The notes under the pieces are model-generated. The model worked only from the letters and a program-made list of their open reading frames with translations. It did no database searches and had not been told where the DNA came from. DNA of 64,000 bases from Streptosporangium lutulentum (GTDB taxonomy: Bacteria; Actinomycetota; Actinomycetes; Streptosporangiales; Streptosporangiaceae). Position numbers and translations under genes: made by a program. Each line of letters opens with the position of its first letter. The stretch's first letter is position 1. The stretch covers positions 4,650,001 through 4,714,000 of the forward strand of contig NZ_JAUSQU010000001.1 of the NCBI RefSeq assembly GCF_030811455.1, read 5' to 3'. Of the stretch, positions 43,783-53,104 are shown piece by piece.

Positions 43783-45429
43783 ATGTCCGACTCTCAGGAG
43801 ATCATCGGGGCCCGTTACCGATTGCTGGAACGCATCGGCAGCGGAGGCATGGGAACGGTCTGGCGGGCACGCGACGAGGTCCTCGGCCGGGAGGTCGCGG
43901 TCAAAGAGATCATTCCCTCTCCCGACCTGACCGGTCCCGAGCGCGAGATCTTCACCATGCGAACGCTCAGAGAGGCCCATACCGCCGGGCGGATCGGGCA
44001 TCCGGGCGTCGCCACGGTCTACGACGTGATCGAGGAGAACGGGCGTCCGTGGATCGTGATGCAGCTGGTGAACTCCCGGACCCTCGGGGCCGTGGTCAGG
44101 CAGGACGGGCCGCTGCCGCCGGTGCGTGTGGCCCAGATCGGGATCGAGGTGCTCGCGGCGCTGTTCGCGGCTCAGCACGTGGGCGTCCTGCACCGCGACG
44201 TGAAGCCGGACAACGTGCTGCTCGCGGAGGACGGGCGGGCCGTGCTGACGGACTTCGGCATCGCCGTCCTCGAGGGTGACTCCTCGCTGACCAAGACCGG
44301 CTCGCTCATCGGCACCCCGGCGTTCATCGCGCCCGAACGGGCGGCCGGAGGGCCCGCGGAGTTCGCCTCCGACCTGTGGTCGCTCGGCGTGACGCTCTAC
44401 GTGGCGGTCGAGGGGCGTTCCCCCTTCGAGCGGGCCCATCCGCTGGCGACGCTCAGCGCGGTCATGCACCAGCATCCGGAGCCGCTGAAACTCGCCGGTC
44501 CGCTGGGTCCGGTGATCCTCGGCCTGCTCCGCAAGGATCCGGCGGAGCGCATGTCCGCGCAGGAGGCGCAGACCCACCTCTGGTCGATCGTGAACGGGAC
44601 CGCCTCGCAGTCCACCATGCCGATCGACCTCCCGGCCTCGGACTCCACCCTCGTCGCGGCCCCGGCACCGGCCGCCGTGCCGTCTTTCCCGCCGCCGGCC
44701 CCGCGGGACGCCCCCGCCCGGCCTCCGGTGGACGAGACGCCGTCGGAGGCGCCGCCCATCGCCACGGACCCCGGGCCCGTCCTGCCCCCCGGCGGGGGAC
44801 GGCGGCGCCCGGTGCTGCTCGCCGTCATGGCGATGGCGGTCGCCATCGCCATGACCTCGGCCGGGATGGCATGGGTCGCCTCGAACTCTTCCACGACGAG
44901 CCCGGTGGAACCGCCGGTCTCGTCAAGCGTTCCCGCGCAGGAGCCCACCCCGAAGAGCAAGCCCGAGCAGGCGAGGCTTCCCGAACGGAACGACCCCGCA
45001 CCGACCAGGACGTGGGAGGCTCCCCGCGAACCCGCCTATCGTCCCGCCCCGGGGACGTCCGAGGAGTTCAAGCCCTCCCCGTCGGGCAGACCCACGGACA
45101 AGCCCTCGGCGAAACCCTCCACGAAGCCCTCGGCGAAGCCCTCTCCGGACGAGCCCGAGGACGACCAGGGAGACGACTCGGGTGACGACTCGGGTGACGA
45201 CTCGGGGAACAACCCGGGCCATAACTCGGGCGACGGTTCGGGGAACGACTCCGGAGACGGCTCCGGGGAGGGGCCGCAGGGCGGCGACCCGGGCCAGAAC
45301 GCCGACCAGGGCTCGGGCCAGGACTCGAATTCGGGCACGGGCACGGGGGAGGACTCGGCGCCGAACCAGGGCGGCAACGCCGCCTCCCAGCTCGCCCCCG
45401 CGGGAGGGACGGACCCCCTCGGCTCCTGA
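43783..45429 (+). CDS. transmembrane Ser/Thr protein kinase 3 with acidic repeat tail
   Basis: A 548-aa kinase. The catalytic domain (about 11-270) has GSGGMG, VAVKEI, HRDVKPDN near 140, DFG and GTPAFIAPE. A proline linker leads to one membrane helix (about 343-366). The extracellular part is disordered: first Pro/Glu/Lys, with PSAKPSTKPSAKPSP, then a run of Asp/Ser/Gly repeats (DDSGDDSGDDSGNN) ending NAASQLAPAGG. It lacks the shared ectodomain of kinases 1 and 2. ATG 43783 is used. It is followed by a terminator. Confidence 0.94.
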   Translation: MSDSQEIIGARYRLLERIGSGGMGTVWRARDEVLGREVAVKEIIPSPDLTGPEREIFTMRTLREAHTAGRIGHPGVATVYDVIEENGRPWIVMQLVNSRTLGAVVRQDGPLPPVRVAQIGIEVLAALFAAQHVGVLHRDVKPDNVLLAEDGRAVLTDFGIAVLEGDSSLTKTGSLIGTPAFIAPERAAGGPAEFASDLWSLGVTLYVAVEGRSPFERAHPLATLSAVMHQHPEPLKLAGPLGPVILGLLRKDPAERMSAQEAQTHLWSIVNGTASQSTMPIDLPASDSTLVAAPAPAAVPSFPPPAPRDAPARPPVDETPSEAPPIATDPGPVLPPGGGRRRPVLLAVMAMAVAIAMTSAGMAWVASNSSTTSPVEPPVSSSVPAQEPTPKSKPEQARLPERNDPAPTRTWEAPREPAYRPAPGTSEEFKPSPSGRPTDKPSAKPSTKPSAKPSPDEPEDDQGDDSGDDSGDDSGNNPGHNSGDGSGNDSGDGSGEGPQGGDPGQNADQGSGQDSNSGTGTGEDSAPNQGGNAASQLAPAGGTDPLGS

Positions 45430-45451
45430 GGCGAGGGCCGGGACGACACGA

Positions 45452-45475
45452 CCGGCGATCCGTGGAGATCGCCGG
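45452..45475. terminator. bidirectional hairpin between kinase 3 and pseudouridine synthase
   Basis: CCGGCGATC (45452-45460) pairs perfectly with GATCGCCGG (45467-45475) around CGTGGA. It lies between two convergent genes. Confidence 0.6.
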
Positions 45476-45507
45476 ACCGGCGCCCGGACGGCTCGGGACG
45501 GGCCGCG

Positions 45508-46437
45508 CTAGGAGTCTCCGCCCACGGCCTTCAGCGCGTGGGCCAGGTCTTCCGGGTAATCGGTGGTGAAGGCGACCCACTCCCCCGTCGCCGGGTGCTC
45601 GAAGGCCAGGGAGACCGCGTGCAGCCACTGCCGGGTGATGCCCAGGCGCGCGGCCAGCGTGGGGTCGGCGCCGTACATCATGTCGCCGACGCACGGGTGG
45701 CGCAGCGCCGACATGTGAACCCGGATCTGATGGGTCCGGCCCGTCTCCAGCTTGATGTCCAGCAGGGAGGCCGCGCGGAACGCCTCGATCGTGTCGTAGT
45801 GCGTGACCGACTCCTTGCCCCCGGCCACGACGGCCCAGCGGCCGTCCCCGGCGGGGTGGCGGTCGATCGGGGCGTCCACGGTGCCGCGCGACGGGTCGGG
45901 GTGACCCTGGACCAGCGCGTGATAGCGCTTTTCGACCGTGCGTTCCTTGAAGGCCCGCTTCAGGTGGGAGTAGGCGTGCTCGCTCTTGGCCACGACCATG
46001 GCGCCGGTGGTGTTGGCGTCCAGGCGGTGCACGATGCCCTGGCGCTCGGCCGCGCCGCTGGTCGCGACCCGGTGCCCGGTGCCGAGCAGGCCGCCGATCA
46101 CGGTCGGCCCGGTCCAGCCGGTGGTCGGATGGGCGGCCACGCCTATGGGCTTGTTGACGACCACGATGTCGTCGTCCTCGTAGACGATCGTCATACCGGG
46201 GATCGGCTCGGCCACCGGCATCGGCGCGACGGGCGGCGGCGGCAGCGTCACCTCCAGCCACGCACCCCCCTGGACCCGGTCGGACTTGGCCGCGAGCGAG
46301 CCGTCCACGAGCACGTCACCGGCGGTGATCAACTCAGCCGCGCGGGTGCGGGAGAAGCCGAACAACCGCGACAGAGCGGCGTCGAGGCGCTCACCTTCCA
46401 GTCCCTCGGGAACCGGGAGACTCCGCTGTTCAGCCAT
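45508..46437 (-). CDS. rluD: RluA/RluD family pseudouridine synthase
   Basis: A 309-aa RNA modification enzyme. It has an N-terminal S4 RNA-binding domain ([26 protein letters not shown], split here for length: residues about 17-42), then the catalytic Asp motif [12 protein letters not shown], and [13 protein letters not shown]. RluD-type enzymes modify 23S rRNA helix 69; the exact target here is not proven. ATG 46437 overlaps the lspA stop by 8 nt and follows AGAAGAGAAG. lspA-rluD order is common in bacteria. Confidence 0.93.
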   Translation of the reverse strand: MAEQRSLPVPEGLEGERLDAALSRLFGFSRTRAAELITAGDVLVDGSLAAKSDRVQGGAWLEVTLPPPPVAPMPVAEPIPGMTIVYEDDDIVVVNKPIGVAAHPTTGWTGPTVIGGLLGTGHRVATSGAAERQGIVHRLDANTTGAMVVAKSEHAYSHLKRAFKERTVEKRYHALVQGHPDPSRGTVDAPIDRHPAGDGRWAVVAGGKESVTHYDTIEAFRAASLLDIKLETGRTHQIRVHMSALRHPCVGDMMYGADPTLAARLGITRQWLHAVSLAFEHPATGEWVAFTTDYPEDLAHALKAVGGDS

Positions 46438-47035
46438 CGTTCTTCTCTTCTCTTGTGTCGCGCGTGCCGTCGATCTGGTAGCCACGCCAGGCGAGGAAGA
46501 CGGCCAGGATTCCGCCGCAGACAATCGCCGAGTCTGCCACGTTCCAGATGGCGAAGTGCCCGGGGAAGGTCTCGACGAAGTCGACGACGTGTCCCTGGAA
46601 CGGCGAGGGCCTGCCGAAGCCCGACGGCCAGCGGAAGACGCGGTCGGTCAAATTGCCGAGCGCTCCGCCGAGCAGCAGGCTCAGTGTGATCGCCCACGGC
46701 AGGCTTCGCAGATTGCGCGCGGTGCGCAGAATGGCCACGACGACCGCGGCCGCGACGATCGTGAAGATGATCGTCATACCGGTGCCGATGCTGAACGCGG
46801 CCCCGGAGTTGAAAATCACTCGAAACTGGAGCACACCGGGGATGACGACGAACGGCTCTTTACCCTCAAGGGTTTTCAGCACGATCGTCTTCGTGACGAA
46901 GTCAAGGATGTAGATGATCGGGGCGATTACCGCGAGCACACCGATCCGGCGCGCCGCGAGCGGGGCGGCCGGAGCCGCCCCGTCAACGGTGTCGCCGGTC
47001 AGCGGCGCTCCTCCCGCTGCTTGCAGGCCACGCAC
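46430..47035 (-). CDS. lspA: lipoprotein signal peptidase
   Basis: Signal peptidase II cleaves prolipoproteins in the membrane. The product has four predicted helices and the family motifs [19 protein letters not shown] with the first catalytic Asp, GHVVDFVE and [11 protein letters not shown] with the second. N-terminal residues before about 30 are polar. The start is uncertain: GTG 47035 (used) after GAGGG, or a non-standard CTG at 47002 that overlaps the dksA stop and has an excellent GGGAGGAG site 5 nt upstream. Translation is coupled to dksA. Confidence 0.93.
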   Translation of the reverse strand: MRGLQAAGGAPLTGDTVDGAAPAAPLAARRIGVLAVIAPIIYILDFVTKTIVLKTLEGKEPFVVIPGVLQFRVIFNSGAAFSIGTGMTIIFTIVAAAVVVAILRTARNLRSLPWAITLSLLLGGALGNLTDRVFRWPSGFGRPSPFQGHVVDFVETFPGHFAIWNVADSAIVCGGILAVFLAWRGYQIDGTRDTREEKNDG

Positions 47036-47418
47036 AGCGTCGCCCTCGGAAACGCCTGAAGGCGTTCCTTGCCGATCGGCTGATGGCACGATTCGCACAC
47101 TCCATAGGTCCCGGCGTCGATCCGGGCGATCGCTCGCTCGTTCTGCGCGACCAGGTCGCGTGAGTTCAGAGTAAGGGCGATCTCGCGTTCGCGTTCATAT
47201 GTCCGGGCTCCGGCATCCGCCTGATCGTCGCCCGCTCCGTCGGTGACATCGCTCGAAGCGATCTCGGACTCGGACTTGGCGATCTCGCCGTTCAGTTCCT
47301 CGATCTCCGTGGCCAGTTGCGCGCGGACGTCCGCGAGCTCCTTGGCCGACCAGGTGACGACAGCACCGTTCGACGGCGGCACCACCGCGCTTTCATCAGC
47401 GCGCACAGTCGCGGCCAT
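46999..47418 (-). CDS. DksA/TraR family zinc-finger protein
   Basis: A 139-aa protein. The middle is a coiled coil (DVRAQLATEIEELNGEIAKSE) and the C-terminus has a four-cysteine zinc finger: CESCHQPIGKERLQAFP, then CVAC (Cys-x2-Cys-x17-Cys-x2-Cys). DksA proteins bind RNA polymerase, often with ppGpp; the coiled-coil tip acidic residues are not clear here, so it may be a distinct actinobacterial paralogue. ATG 47418 follows AAGGAGG at 7-nt spacing. It starts the dksA-lspA-rluD operon. Confidence 0.92.
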   Translation of the reverse strand: MAATVRADESAVVPPSNGAVVTWSAKELADVRAQLATEIEELNGEIAKSESEIASSDVTDGAGDDQADAGARTYEREREIALTLNSRDLVAQNERAIARIDAGTYGVCESCHQPIGKERLQAFPRATLCVACKQREERR

Positions 47419-47614
47419 GTCGGCCTCCTTACTCGATCGGACCGTATCCAAAGCGGTAAACGGTGCGGGCAGCTTAGATCTCATATAACAGAACGGCAAA
47501 CGACCCGCCGCAATGTTTACCACTCCCGTAACATCCGCTCCCTTCCTCCTGATTCCATCCGGGCCTCCCCCAAACCGGGAAGCTTCGGGGAGGTCCTTGC
47601 GTTATCGTTTGAGG

Positions 47615-47870
47615 CTGCAAGGCGTTGATGGGGACAGCTACCTCCGTACCCCCTCGCACGAGCGACCCGGGGACGGTGTGAGCCCGGGGCGAGGCACGGA
47701 GGGACGATCACCCCGGAGCCGCCGGAAGAACGGTCTCCCCGACCCAGTAGACCCGGCAGCAGAACCAAGGAAGAGGGCCTTCCCAGCGAGGAGGGCCAAG
47801 GAGGGTGGTACCGCGGGGCCCGAAGGGTCTCGTCCCTCCACGCCACTGCCCACACCAGCGTGGAGGTCCC
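47615..47870 (+). ncRNA. T-box leader of ileS (translational type)
   Basis: The T-box core GAGGGTGGTACCGCGG lies at 47801-47816. CGATCACC at 47705-47712 offers ATC, an Ile codon, as specifier in Stem I. CCTCCACGC (47835-47843) can pair perfectly with GCGTGGAGG (47858-47866), which contains the ileS Shine-Dalgarno: the sequestering hairpin. GGAGGG (47800-47805) can instead pair with CCCTCC (47834-47839) when uncharged tRNA binds. A TATCGT -10 lies at 47603-47608. Confidence 0.92.
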
Positions 47871-47877
47871 GCTCGCC

Positions 47878-50800
47878 ATGTCCGCCTATTTCCGTTCCCT
47901 TCCCGCGCAGGTAGATCTTCCCGCCCTCGAACACAAGGTCCTCGACCGCTGGCGGGACGGCAAGGTCTTCGAGCGCTCGGTCGAGCAGAACGCCGGCGGC
48001 CCCAACTGGGTCTTCTACGAGGGCCCGCCCACCGCCAACGGCATGCCGGGCGTGCATCACGTCGAGGCCCGCGTCTTCAAGGACCTCTTCCCCCGCTACA
48101 AGTCGATGCAGGGCTACAACGTGCCCCGCAAGGCCGGCTGGGACTGCCACGGCCTGCCCGTCGAGGTCGCCGTCGAGAAAGAACTCGGCCTGACCGGCAA
48201 GAAGGACATCGAGGCGTACGGCGTCGCCGAGTTCAACGCCCGATGCCGCGAGTCGGTGCTGCGGCACGTGGACGCCTTCGAGGCGATGACCGAGCGGATG
48301 GGCTACTGGATCGACCTGTCCCAGGCCTACCGGACGATGGACCCGGACTACATCGAGTCGGTCTGGTGGTCCCTCAAGGTCATCTTCGACAAGGACCTCC
48401 TCTCCCGCGACTTCCGGATCACGCCCTACTGCCCCCGCTGCGGCACCGGCCTGTCCGACCACGAGCTGGGCCAGCCGGGCGGCTACGAGACGGTCAGCAG
48501 CCCGTCCGTCTACGTCCGCATGCCCGCCACCTCGGGCCCGCTGGCCGAGCTCGGCGCCTCCCTGCTGATCTGGACCACCACCCCGTGGACGCTGGTCTCC
48601 AACACGGCGGTGGCCGTGCACCCCGACGTGACCTACGTCGCGGCGCGCCCGGCCGGGTCCGACGAGGTGCTGGTGGTGGCCGAGCCGCTGCTGGCCTCCG
48701 CGCTGGGCGAGGACGCCGAGGTTCTGGCCACCTTCCAGGGGACGGAGCTGGAGCACACCACCTACTCGCGCCCCTTCGACCTGATCGACATCCCCGGCGC
48801 GCACTACGTGGTGCTCGGCTACTACGTCACCACCGAGGACGGCACCGGCCTGGTCCACCAGGCGCCGGCCTTCGGCGCCGACGACCTGACGACCTGCAAG
48901 CGGTACGGCCTGCCGGTGGTCAACCCGATCGGCCCCGACGGGCGCTTCCTGGAGAACGTCCCCCAGGTCGGCGGCCAGTTCTTCAAGGACGCCGACGAGG
49001 GTCTCACCGCGGATCTGCGGGCGCGCGGCCTGCTCTACCGCGGCGGCCACTTCGAGCACAGCTACCCGCACTGCTGGCGCTGCCACACCGCGCTGCTCTA
49101 CTACGCGCTCCCCGCCTGGTACATCCGCACCACCGCGATCAAGGACCAGCTCCTCGCCGAGAACGAGAAGACCAGCTGGTACCCCGAGACGATCAAGTGG
49201 GGCCGCTTCGGCGAGTGGTTGCGCAACAACGTCGACTGGTCGCTGTCGCGGTCACGGTACTGGGGCACCCCGCTGCCGCTGTGGATCTGCTCGGCCCACG
49301 AGGAGCACATCACCTGCGTCGGCTCCCTGGCCGAGCTGAGCCAGCTCTCCGGTCAGGACGTCTCCGCCCTCGACCCGCACCGTCCCTACGTCGACGACAT
49401 CACGCTGCCCTGCCCCACCTGCGGCGCCGAGGCGCGCCGGGTGCCGGACGTGATCGACGCCTGGTACGACTCGGGTTCGATGCCCTTCGCCCAGTGGGGC
49501 GCCCCCCAAAAGAACGCCGACATGCTCCAGAAGGCCTACCCCGCGCAGTTCATCTGCGAGGCCACCGACCAGACGCGCGGCTGGTTCTACTCGCTGATGG
49601 CCGTCGGCACGCTGGTCTTCGACCGGTCGTCGTACGAGAACGTGCTCTGCCTGGGGCTGATCCTCGCCGACGACGGCCGCAAGATGAGCAAGCACCTGGG
49701 CAACGTGCTGGAACCGATCCCGCTGATGGACCAGCACGGCGCCGACGCGCTGCGCTGGTACATGGCCTGCGGCGGCTCGCCGTGGGCGGCCCGCCGGGTG
49801 GGGCACAGCGCCCTGGAGGAGATCGTCCGCAAGGTCCTGCTGACCTACTGGAACACGGCGTCGTTCTTCACCCTCTACGCCAACGCCGAGTCCTGGTCGC
49901 CGTCGATGCTCTCTGAGGCCCCCGCGTACGCCGAGCGCCCGCTGATCGACCGCTGGGCCCTGGCCGAGCTGCACCGTACGGTGGCCGAGGTCACCGCGTC
50001 GATGGACGACTACGACACCGCCCGGGTGGGGCGGCGGCTGATGGAGTTCCTCGACGACCTGTCCAACTGGTACGTCCGGCGCTCCCGCCGCCGGTTCTGG
50101 TCCGGCGACGTCTCGGCGTTCGCCACGCTGTACGAGTGCCTGGAGACCGTCACCCGGCTGATGTCGCCGGTCGTGCCGTTCACCACCGACTACGTCTGGG
50201 ACGTGCTCCGCGACACCGACGCCCCCGTCTCGGTCCACCTGTCCACCTGGCCCACGGTCAACGGCGACCTGCTGAACGAGGCGCTGTCGGAGCAGATGGC
50301 GCTGGTCCGCCGCCTGGTGGAGCTGGGCCGTTCGGCCCGCGCCTCCAGCGGGGTGAAGACCCGCCAGCCGCTCGGCCGCGCCCTGATCGGCGCTCGCGGC
50401 TGGGCCGCGCTCTCCCCCGAGTTGCGCGAGCTGATCGCCGACGAGCTCAACGTGAAGGGTCTGGAAGACCTGTCCAGCGTTGAGTCCGACCTGGTCTCCT
50501 TCACGGTCAAGCCCAACTTCCGCGCGCTGGGCAAGCGGTTCGGCTCGCAGACCAAACTGGTCGCCGCGGCCGTCACCTCCGCCGACGCCGGGGAGCTCGC
50601 CCACGCGCTCCGCTCGGGGTCGACGGCCTCGGTGGACGCGGGCGAGCTGGGCACCGTGGAACTCACCACCGAGGACGTGATCGTCACCGAGCAGCCGAGG
50701 TCCGGCTGGGCGGTGGAGACCGGAGCGGTCGACACCGGCACCGGTGAGACCGTCGCCCTCGACCTGACCATCACCGACGACCTGCGCCGTGCGGGTCTGA

Positions 50801-51042
50801 TCCGCGACGTCGTCCGGCTGCTCCAGGACGCCCGCAAGTCCACGGGCCTGTCCATCTCCGACCGGATCGACGTGTGGTGGTCCACCGGCGACGCGGACCT
50901 GGCCGAGGCCCTCCGCACCCAGGGCGGGACGGTGGCCGACGAGGTCCTCGCCCTGTCGCTCACCGAGGGCGCCACGAGCGACCTTCCGAGCCACCAGGAC
51001 ACCGACCTGGGCCTGACCTTCCAGCTCCGCCGTACCCTCTGA
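47878..51042 (+). CDS. ileS: isoleucyl-tRNA synthetase
   Basis: IleRS charges tRNA(Ile). The 1054-aa class I synthetase has PPTANGMPGVHHVEAR (HIGH equivalent, about residues 57-61), the KMSK loop KMSKHLGN near 602, a CP1 editing domain with TTTPWTLVSNTAV, and a long C-terminal domain. The length and motif spelling resemble the eukaryote-like IleRS2 group common in actinomycetes, often mupirocin tolerant. ATG 47878 (MSAYFRSLP) is 11 nt after the GGAGG held in the T-box. It is followed by a strong terminator. Confidence 0.98.
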   Translation: MSAYFRSLPAQVDLPALEHKVLDRWRDGKVFERSVEQNAGGPNWVFYEGPPTANGMPGVHHVEARVFKDLFPRYKSMQGYNVPRKAGWDCHGLPVEVAVEKELGLTGKKDIEAYGVAEFNARCRESVLRHVDAFEAMTERMGYWIDLSQAYRTMDPDYIESVWWSLKVIFDKDLLSRDFRITPYCPRCGTGLSDHELGQPGGYETVSSPSVYVRMPATSGPLAELGASLLIWTTTPWTLVSNTAVAVHPDVTYVAARPAGSDEVLVVAEPLLASALGEDAEVLATFQGTELEHTTYSRPFDLIDIPGAHYVVLGYYVTTEDGTGLVHQAPAFGADDLTTCKRYGLPVVNPIGPDGRFLENVPQVGGQFFKDADEGLTADLRARGLLYRGGHFEHSYPHCWRCHTALLYYALPAWYIRTTAIKDQLLAENEKTSWYPETIKWGRFGEWLRNNVDWSLSRSRYWGTPLPLWICSAHEEHITCVGSLAELSQLSGQDVSALDPHRPYVDDITLPCPTCGAEARRVPDVIDAWYDSGSMPFAQWGAPQKNADMLQKAYPAQFICEATDQTRGWFYSLMAVGTLVFDRSSYENVLCLGLILADDGRKMSKHLGNVLEPIPLMDQHGADALRWYMACGGSPWAARRVGHSALEEIVRKVLLTYWNTASFFTLYANAESWSPSMLSEAPAYAERPLIDRWALAELHRTVAEVTASMDDYDTARVGRRLMEFLDDLSNWYVRRSRRRFWSGDVSAFATLYECLETVTRLMSPVVPFTTDYVWDVLRDTDAPVSVHLSTWPTVNGDLLNEALSEQMALVRRLVELGRSARASSGVKTRQPLGRALIGARGWAALSPELRELIADELNVKGLEDLSSVESDLVSFTVKPNFRALGKRFGSQTKLVAAAVTSADAGELAHALRSGSTASVDAGELGTVELTTEDVIVTEQPRSGWAVETGAVDTGTGETVALDLTITDDLRRAGLIRDVVRLLQDARKSTGLSISDRIDVWWSTGDADLAEALRTQGGTVADEVLALSLTEGATSDLPSHQDTDLGLTFQLRRTL

Positions 51043-51071
51043 TCCGTCGGCGGGCACGCGGGACGGACGAC

Positions 51072-51111
51072 GGAAAGGGCCCCGGGGGAATCTCCCCCCG
51101 GGGCCCTTTCC
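51072..51111 (+). terminator. strong hairpin terminator of ileS
   Basis: A perfect 16-bp stem (51072-51087 with 51096-51111) with an 8-nt loop, 29 nt past the stop. It also faces the convergent 51312-53060 gene. Confidence 0.85.
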
Positions 51112-51113
51112 CT

Positions 51114-51211
51114 GTCCTGTGTGTCCCGGCGCGGCCTCTACCGGCCACGCGCATCCCGTTTTCTCGGTCCTGCGTGTCCCGGCCGGGCCTCTACCGGCCG
51201 CGCGCATCCCG
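51114..51211. repeat. 45-bp imperfect direct repeat between ileS and the zinc-motif gene
   Basis: 51114-51158 and 51167-51211 match at 41 of 45 positions, period 53 bp. Each copy holds the inner hairpin GGCC-TCTACC-GGCC. No ORF is supported. Confidence 0.75.
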
Positions 51212-51311
51212 ATCGGCCCGTGCCGCCCGGGACCCCCGCCCGCTCACGACGCCGGGAGCCCTTCACCCGCGGCGGAAGACCCGACCGGCGGCCCGGCGAC
51301 CGTTCCCGGGT

Positions 51312-53060
51312 CTAGTGATCGCTCAGGCAGACCGGGCAGCCGCTCAGGCCCGCCTCCTCGGCCTCGGCCTGGGACATGGTCTCGACGCCACTGCCGCCCA
51401 TGCCCTTGACGAGAGGGCAGGAGGAGTCGTGGAAGCGACGGGTTCCGGCGATGACCCTGACCGTTTCCCGCTTCGGCTCGGGCCCCGTCTCCGGGTCCTC
51501 CGGATCCGGCTGAACCCAGACGATCGGGATACCGCCGGGGGAGGTGTCGTCGTCGTCGCGGTCCTCGAACGAGACCTTCTCCTCAGCCTCGTCGGACCCG
51601 GCCGCCGAGGTGGGGCCGGCGGGGACCGGCCGCCCGGCGCGCCCGGGTGCGGTCTCGGCCGGCTCCACGGGGTCGGCGACGTCCTCCGCCGGTTCCGCGG
51701 ACGCGACGGGAGCCTTCCCCTTCACCGCGGAGGACTCCTGGGGAGCCTCTCCCGTGGCGGGAGAGGTCTCGGAGGTGGCGGATCCGGGCTTGACCGGCTC
51801 AGACCGGGAGGTCTCGGGCTCGGCGGGTTCGGGTCCGGAGGTCTCGGGCTTGACCGGCTCGGATCCTGCGGCCTCGGGCCTGGGCTTCCCAGGTTCGGCC
51901 GTCTCGGATCCGGAGGCTTCGGGCGTGACCGGCTCGGTTCCGGTCGAGGCCTCGGACCGGGCCGGAGCCTCAGACCTGGCCGGCGTCTCGGCCGCCGTGG
52001 ACGACCCGGACGCGGATTCGGCGGGTGACCCGGACGTGACGGGCTCGGGATCGGGATCCGCCGGGACTTCGAGGTCGGAGGCCGAAGGCGAGAACGCGTC
52101 GCGGTTGAACCAGCTGGGCGCCTCGGACTCCGCCGGGGGAATCTCCGGAACGGACGGCGACAGGAACGGGAGCGCCGGGGCGGCGGGCTGTTCGGCACGC
52201 TGCGGCGGGCTCACCGGCTCCTGAGAACGGCTCTGAGCCGAGGGCTGGGCGTAGGGCCTGGAGGGGGTGACCGCCTCGGGCCGGGGCGAGGTCTCCTGCC
52301 CGACGGGCGAGGTCTCACGACCGGCTGCCGGGCTTTCCTGCCCGGCGGGCGAACTCTCCTGCTCGGCCGGCGGGGAGACGGGCTTGTAGGGGGACGTGAA
52401 CCTGGCGGTGGAGTCGTGCGGGCCGGGTTCCGGAGCGGCGCCGAGGGAACCGGACTCCTGGGAGGAGACCAGGGGCCTGGTGGGCTCCTGTGCCCCCGCG
52501 GGAGCGTCCTGTGGCCGCGTCCCGGCGGTGGAGTCGGGCAGGCACGTGGTGCAGGGCGTGAAGCCCTCTTCCCGTGCCTCCTCGCGCGTGAGCTCCTCAT
52601 GATCCCTGCCGACCAGCTGCCGGCATCCCGCGACGTGATAACGCTTGCGTCCGGGGATCACCAGCACGATCGCCTCGTCGCCCGGGGAGCCCCGCCTCAC
52701 GGCGGGGACGGGACCGGCCATCGGACTCAGCCGGGGCTGGGTCGCGACGGTCGCCGTCTGCTGCATGCCGCGCGGCATCATCATCGGCGGGGGGTGAGGG
52801 ACGGGCTGGTTCGACATCATGTGGGGTGCGGGCATCGGCCCGGCCGGAGCCGGCCCCTTCTGGGGGAACGCCGGAGTGACCCCGGCGTGCCCGCCGGGGA
52901 ACAGCTCGTGGCGGCGCAACAACGCCCCGATCACCAGGAAGACCGCGGACAGAAGACTGATCGCGATCGACCACATGACCAGATATGCCTGGCCCAACAC
53001 GAATCCCGCGATGAGCAGGACGATGGCCGTGAGTACCAAACCAGCGCTGACAAGGATCAC
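51312..53060 (-). CDS. membrane protein with two Ada-like Cys/His domains
   Basis: A 582-aa protein. Two N-terminal helices (about 2-20 and 28-48) are followed by a Met/Pro-rich stretch and domain 1 (about 130-170): YHVAGCRQLVGRD and TREEAREEGFTPCTTC. A disordered acidic linker of about 340 residues with EPVKPE-type repeats follows, then domain 2 at the end: FHDSSCPLV and MSQAEAEEAGLSGCPVC. Each domain has His-x3-Cys plus Cys-x2-Cys, like the Ada zinc-binding domain. Function is unknown. GTG 53060 follows CAGGAG. It is next to divIVA, 44 nt downstream. Confidence 0.75.
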   Translation of the reverse strand: MILVSAGLVLTAIVLLIAGFVLGQAYLVMWSIAISLLSAVFLVIGALLRRHELFPGGHAGVTPAFPQKGPAPAGPMPAPHMMSNQPVPHPPPMMMPRGMQQTATVATQPRLSPMAGPVPAVRRGSPGDEAIVLVIPGRKRYHVAGCRQLVGRDHEELTREEAREEGFTPCTTCLPDSTAGTRPQDAPAGAQEPTRPLVSSQESGSLGAAPEPGPHDSTARFTSPYKPVSPPAEQESSPAGQESPAAGRETSPVGQETSPRPEAVTPSRPYAQPSAQSRSQEPVSPPQRAEQPAAPALPFLSPSVPEIPPAESEAPSWFNRDAFSPSASDLEVPADPDPEPVTSGSPAESASGSSTAAETPARSEAPARSEASTGTEPVTPEASGSETAEPGKPRPEAAGSEPVKPETSGPEPAEPETSRSEPVKPGSATSETSPATGEAPQESSAVKGKAPVASAEPAEDVADPVEPAETAPGRAGRPVPAGPTSAAGSDEAEEKVSFEDRDDDDTSPGGIPIVWVQPDPEDPETGPEPKRETVRVIAGTRRFHDSSCPLVKGMGGSGVETMSQAEAEEAGLSGCPVCLSDH

Positions 53061-53104
53061 AGAAAAACTCCTGTGCGGATCATAGGGGGATGACCCGCGA
53101 CACC

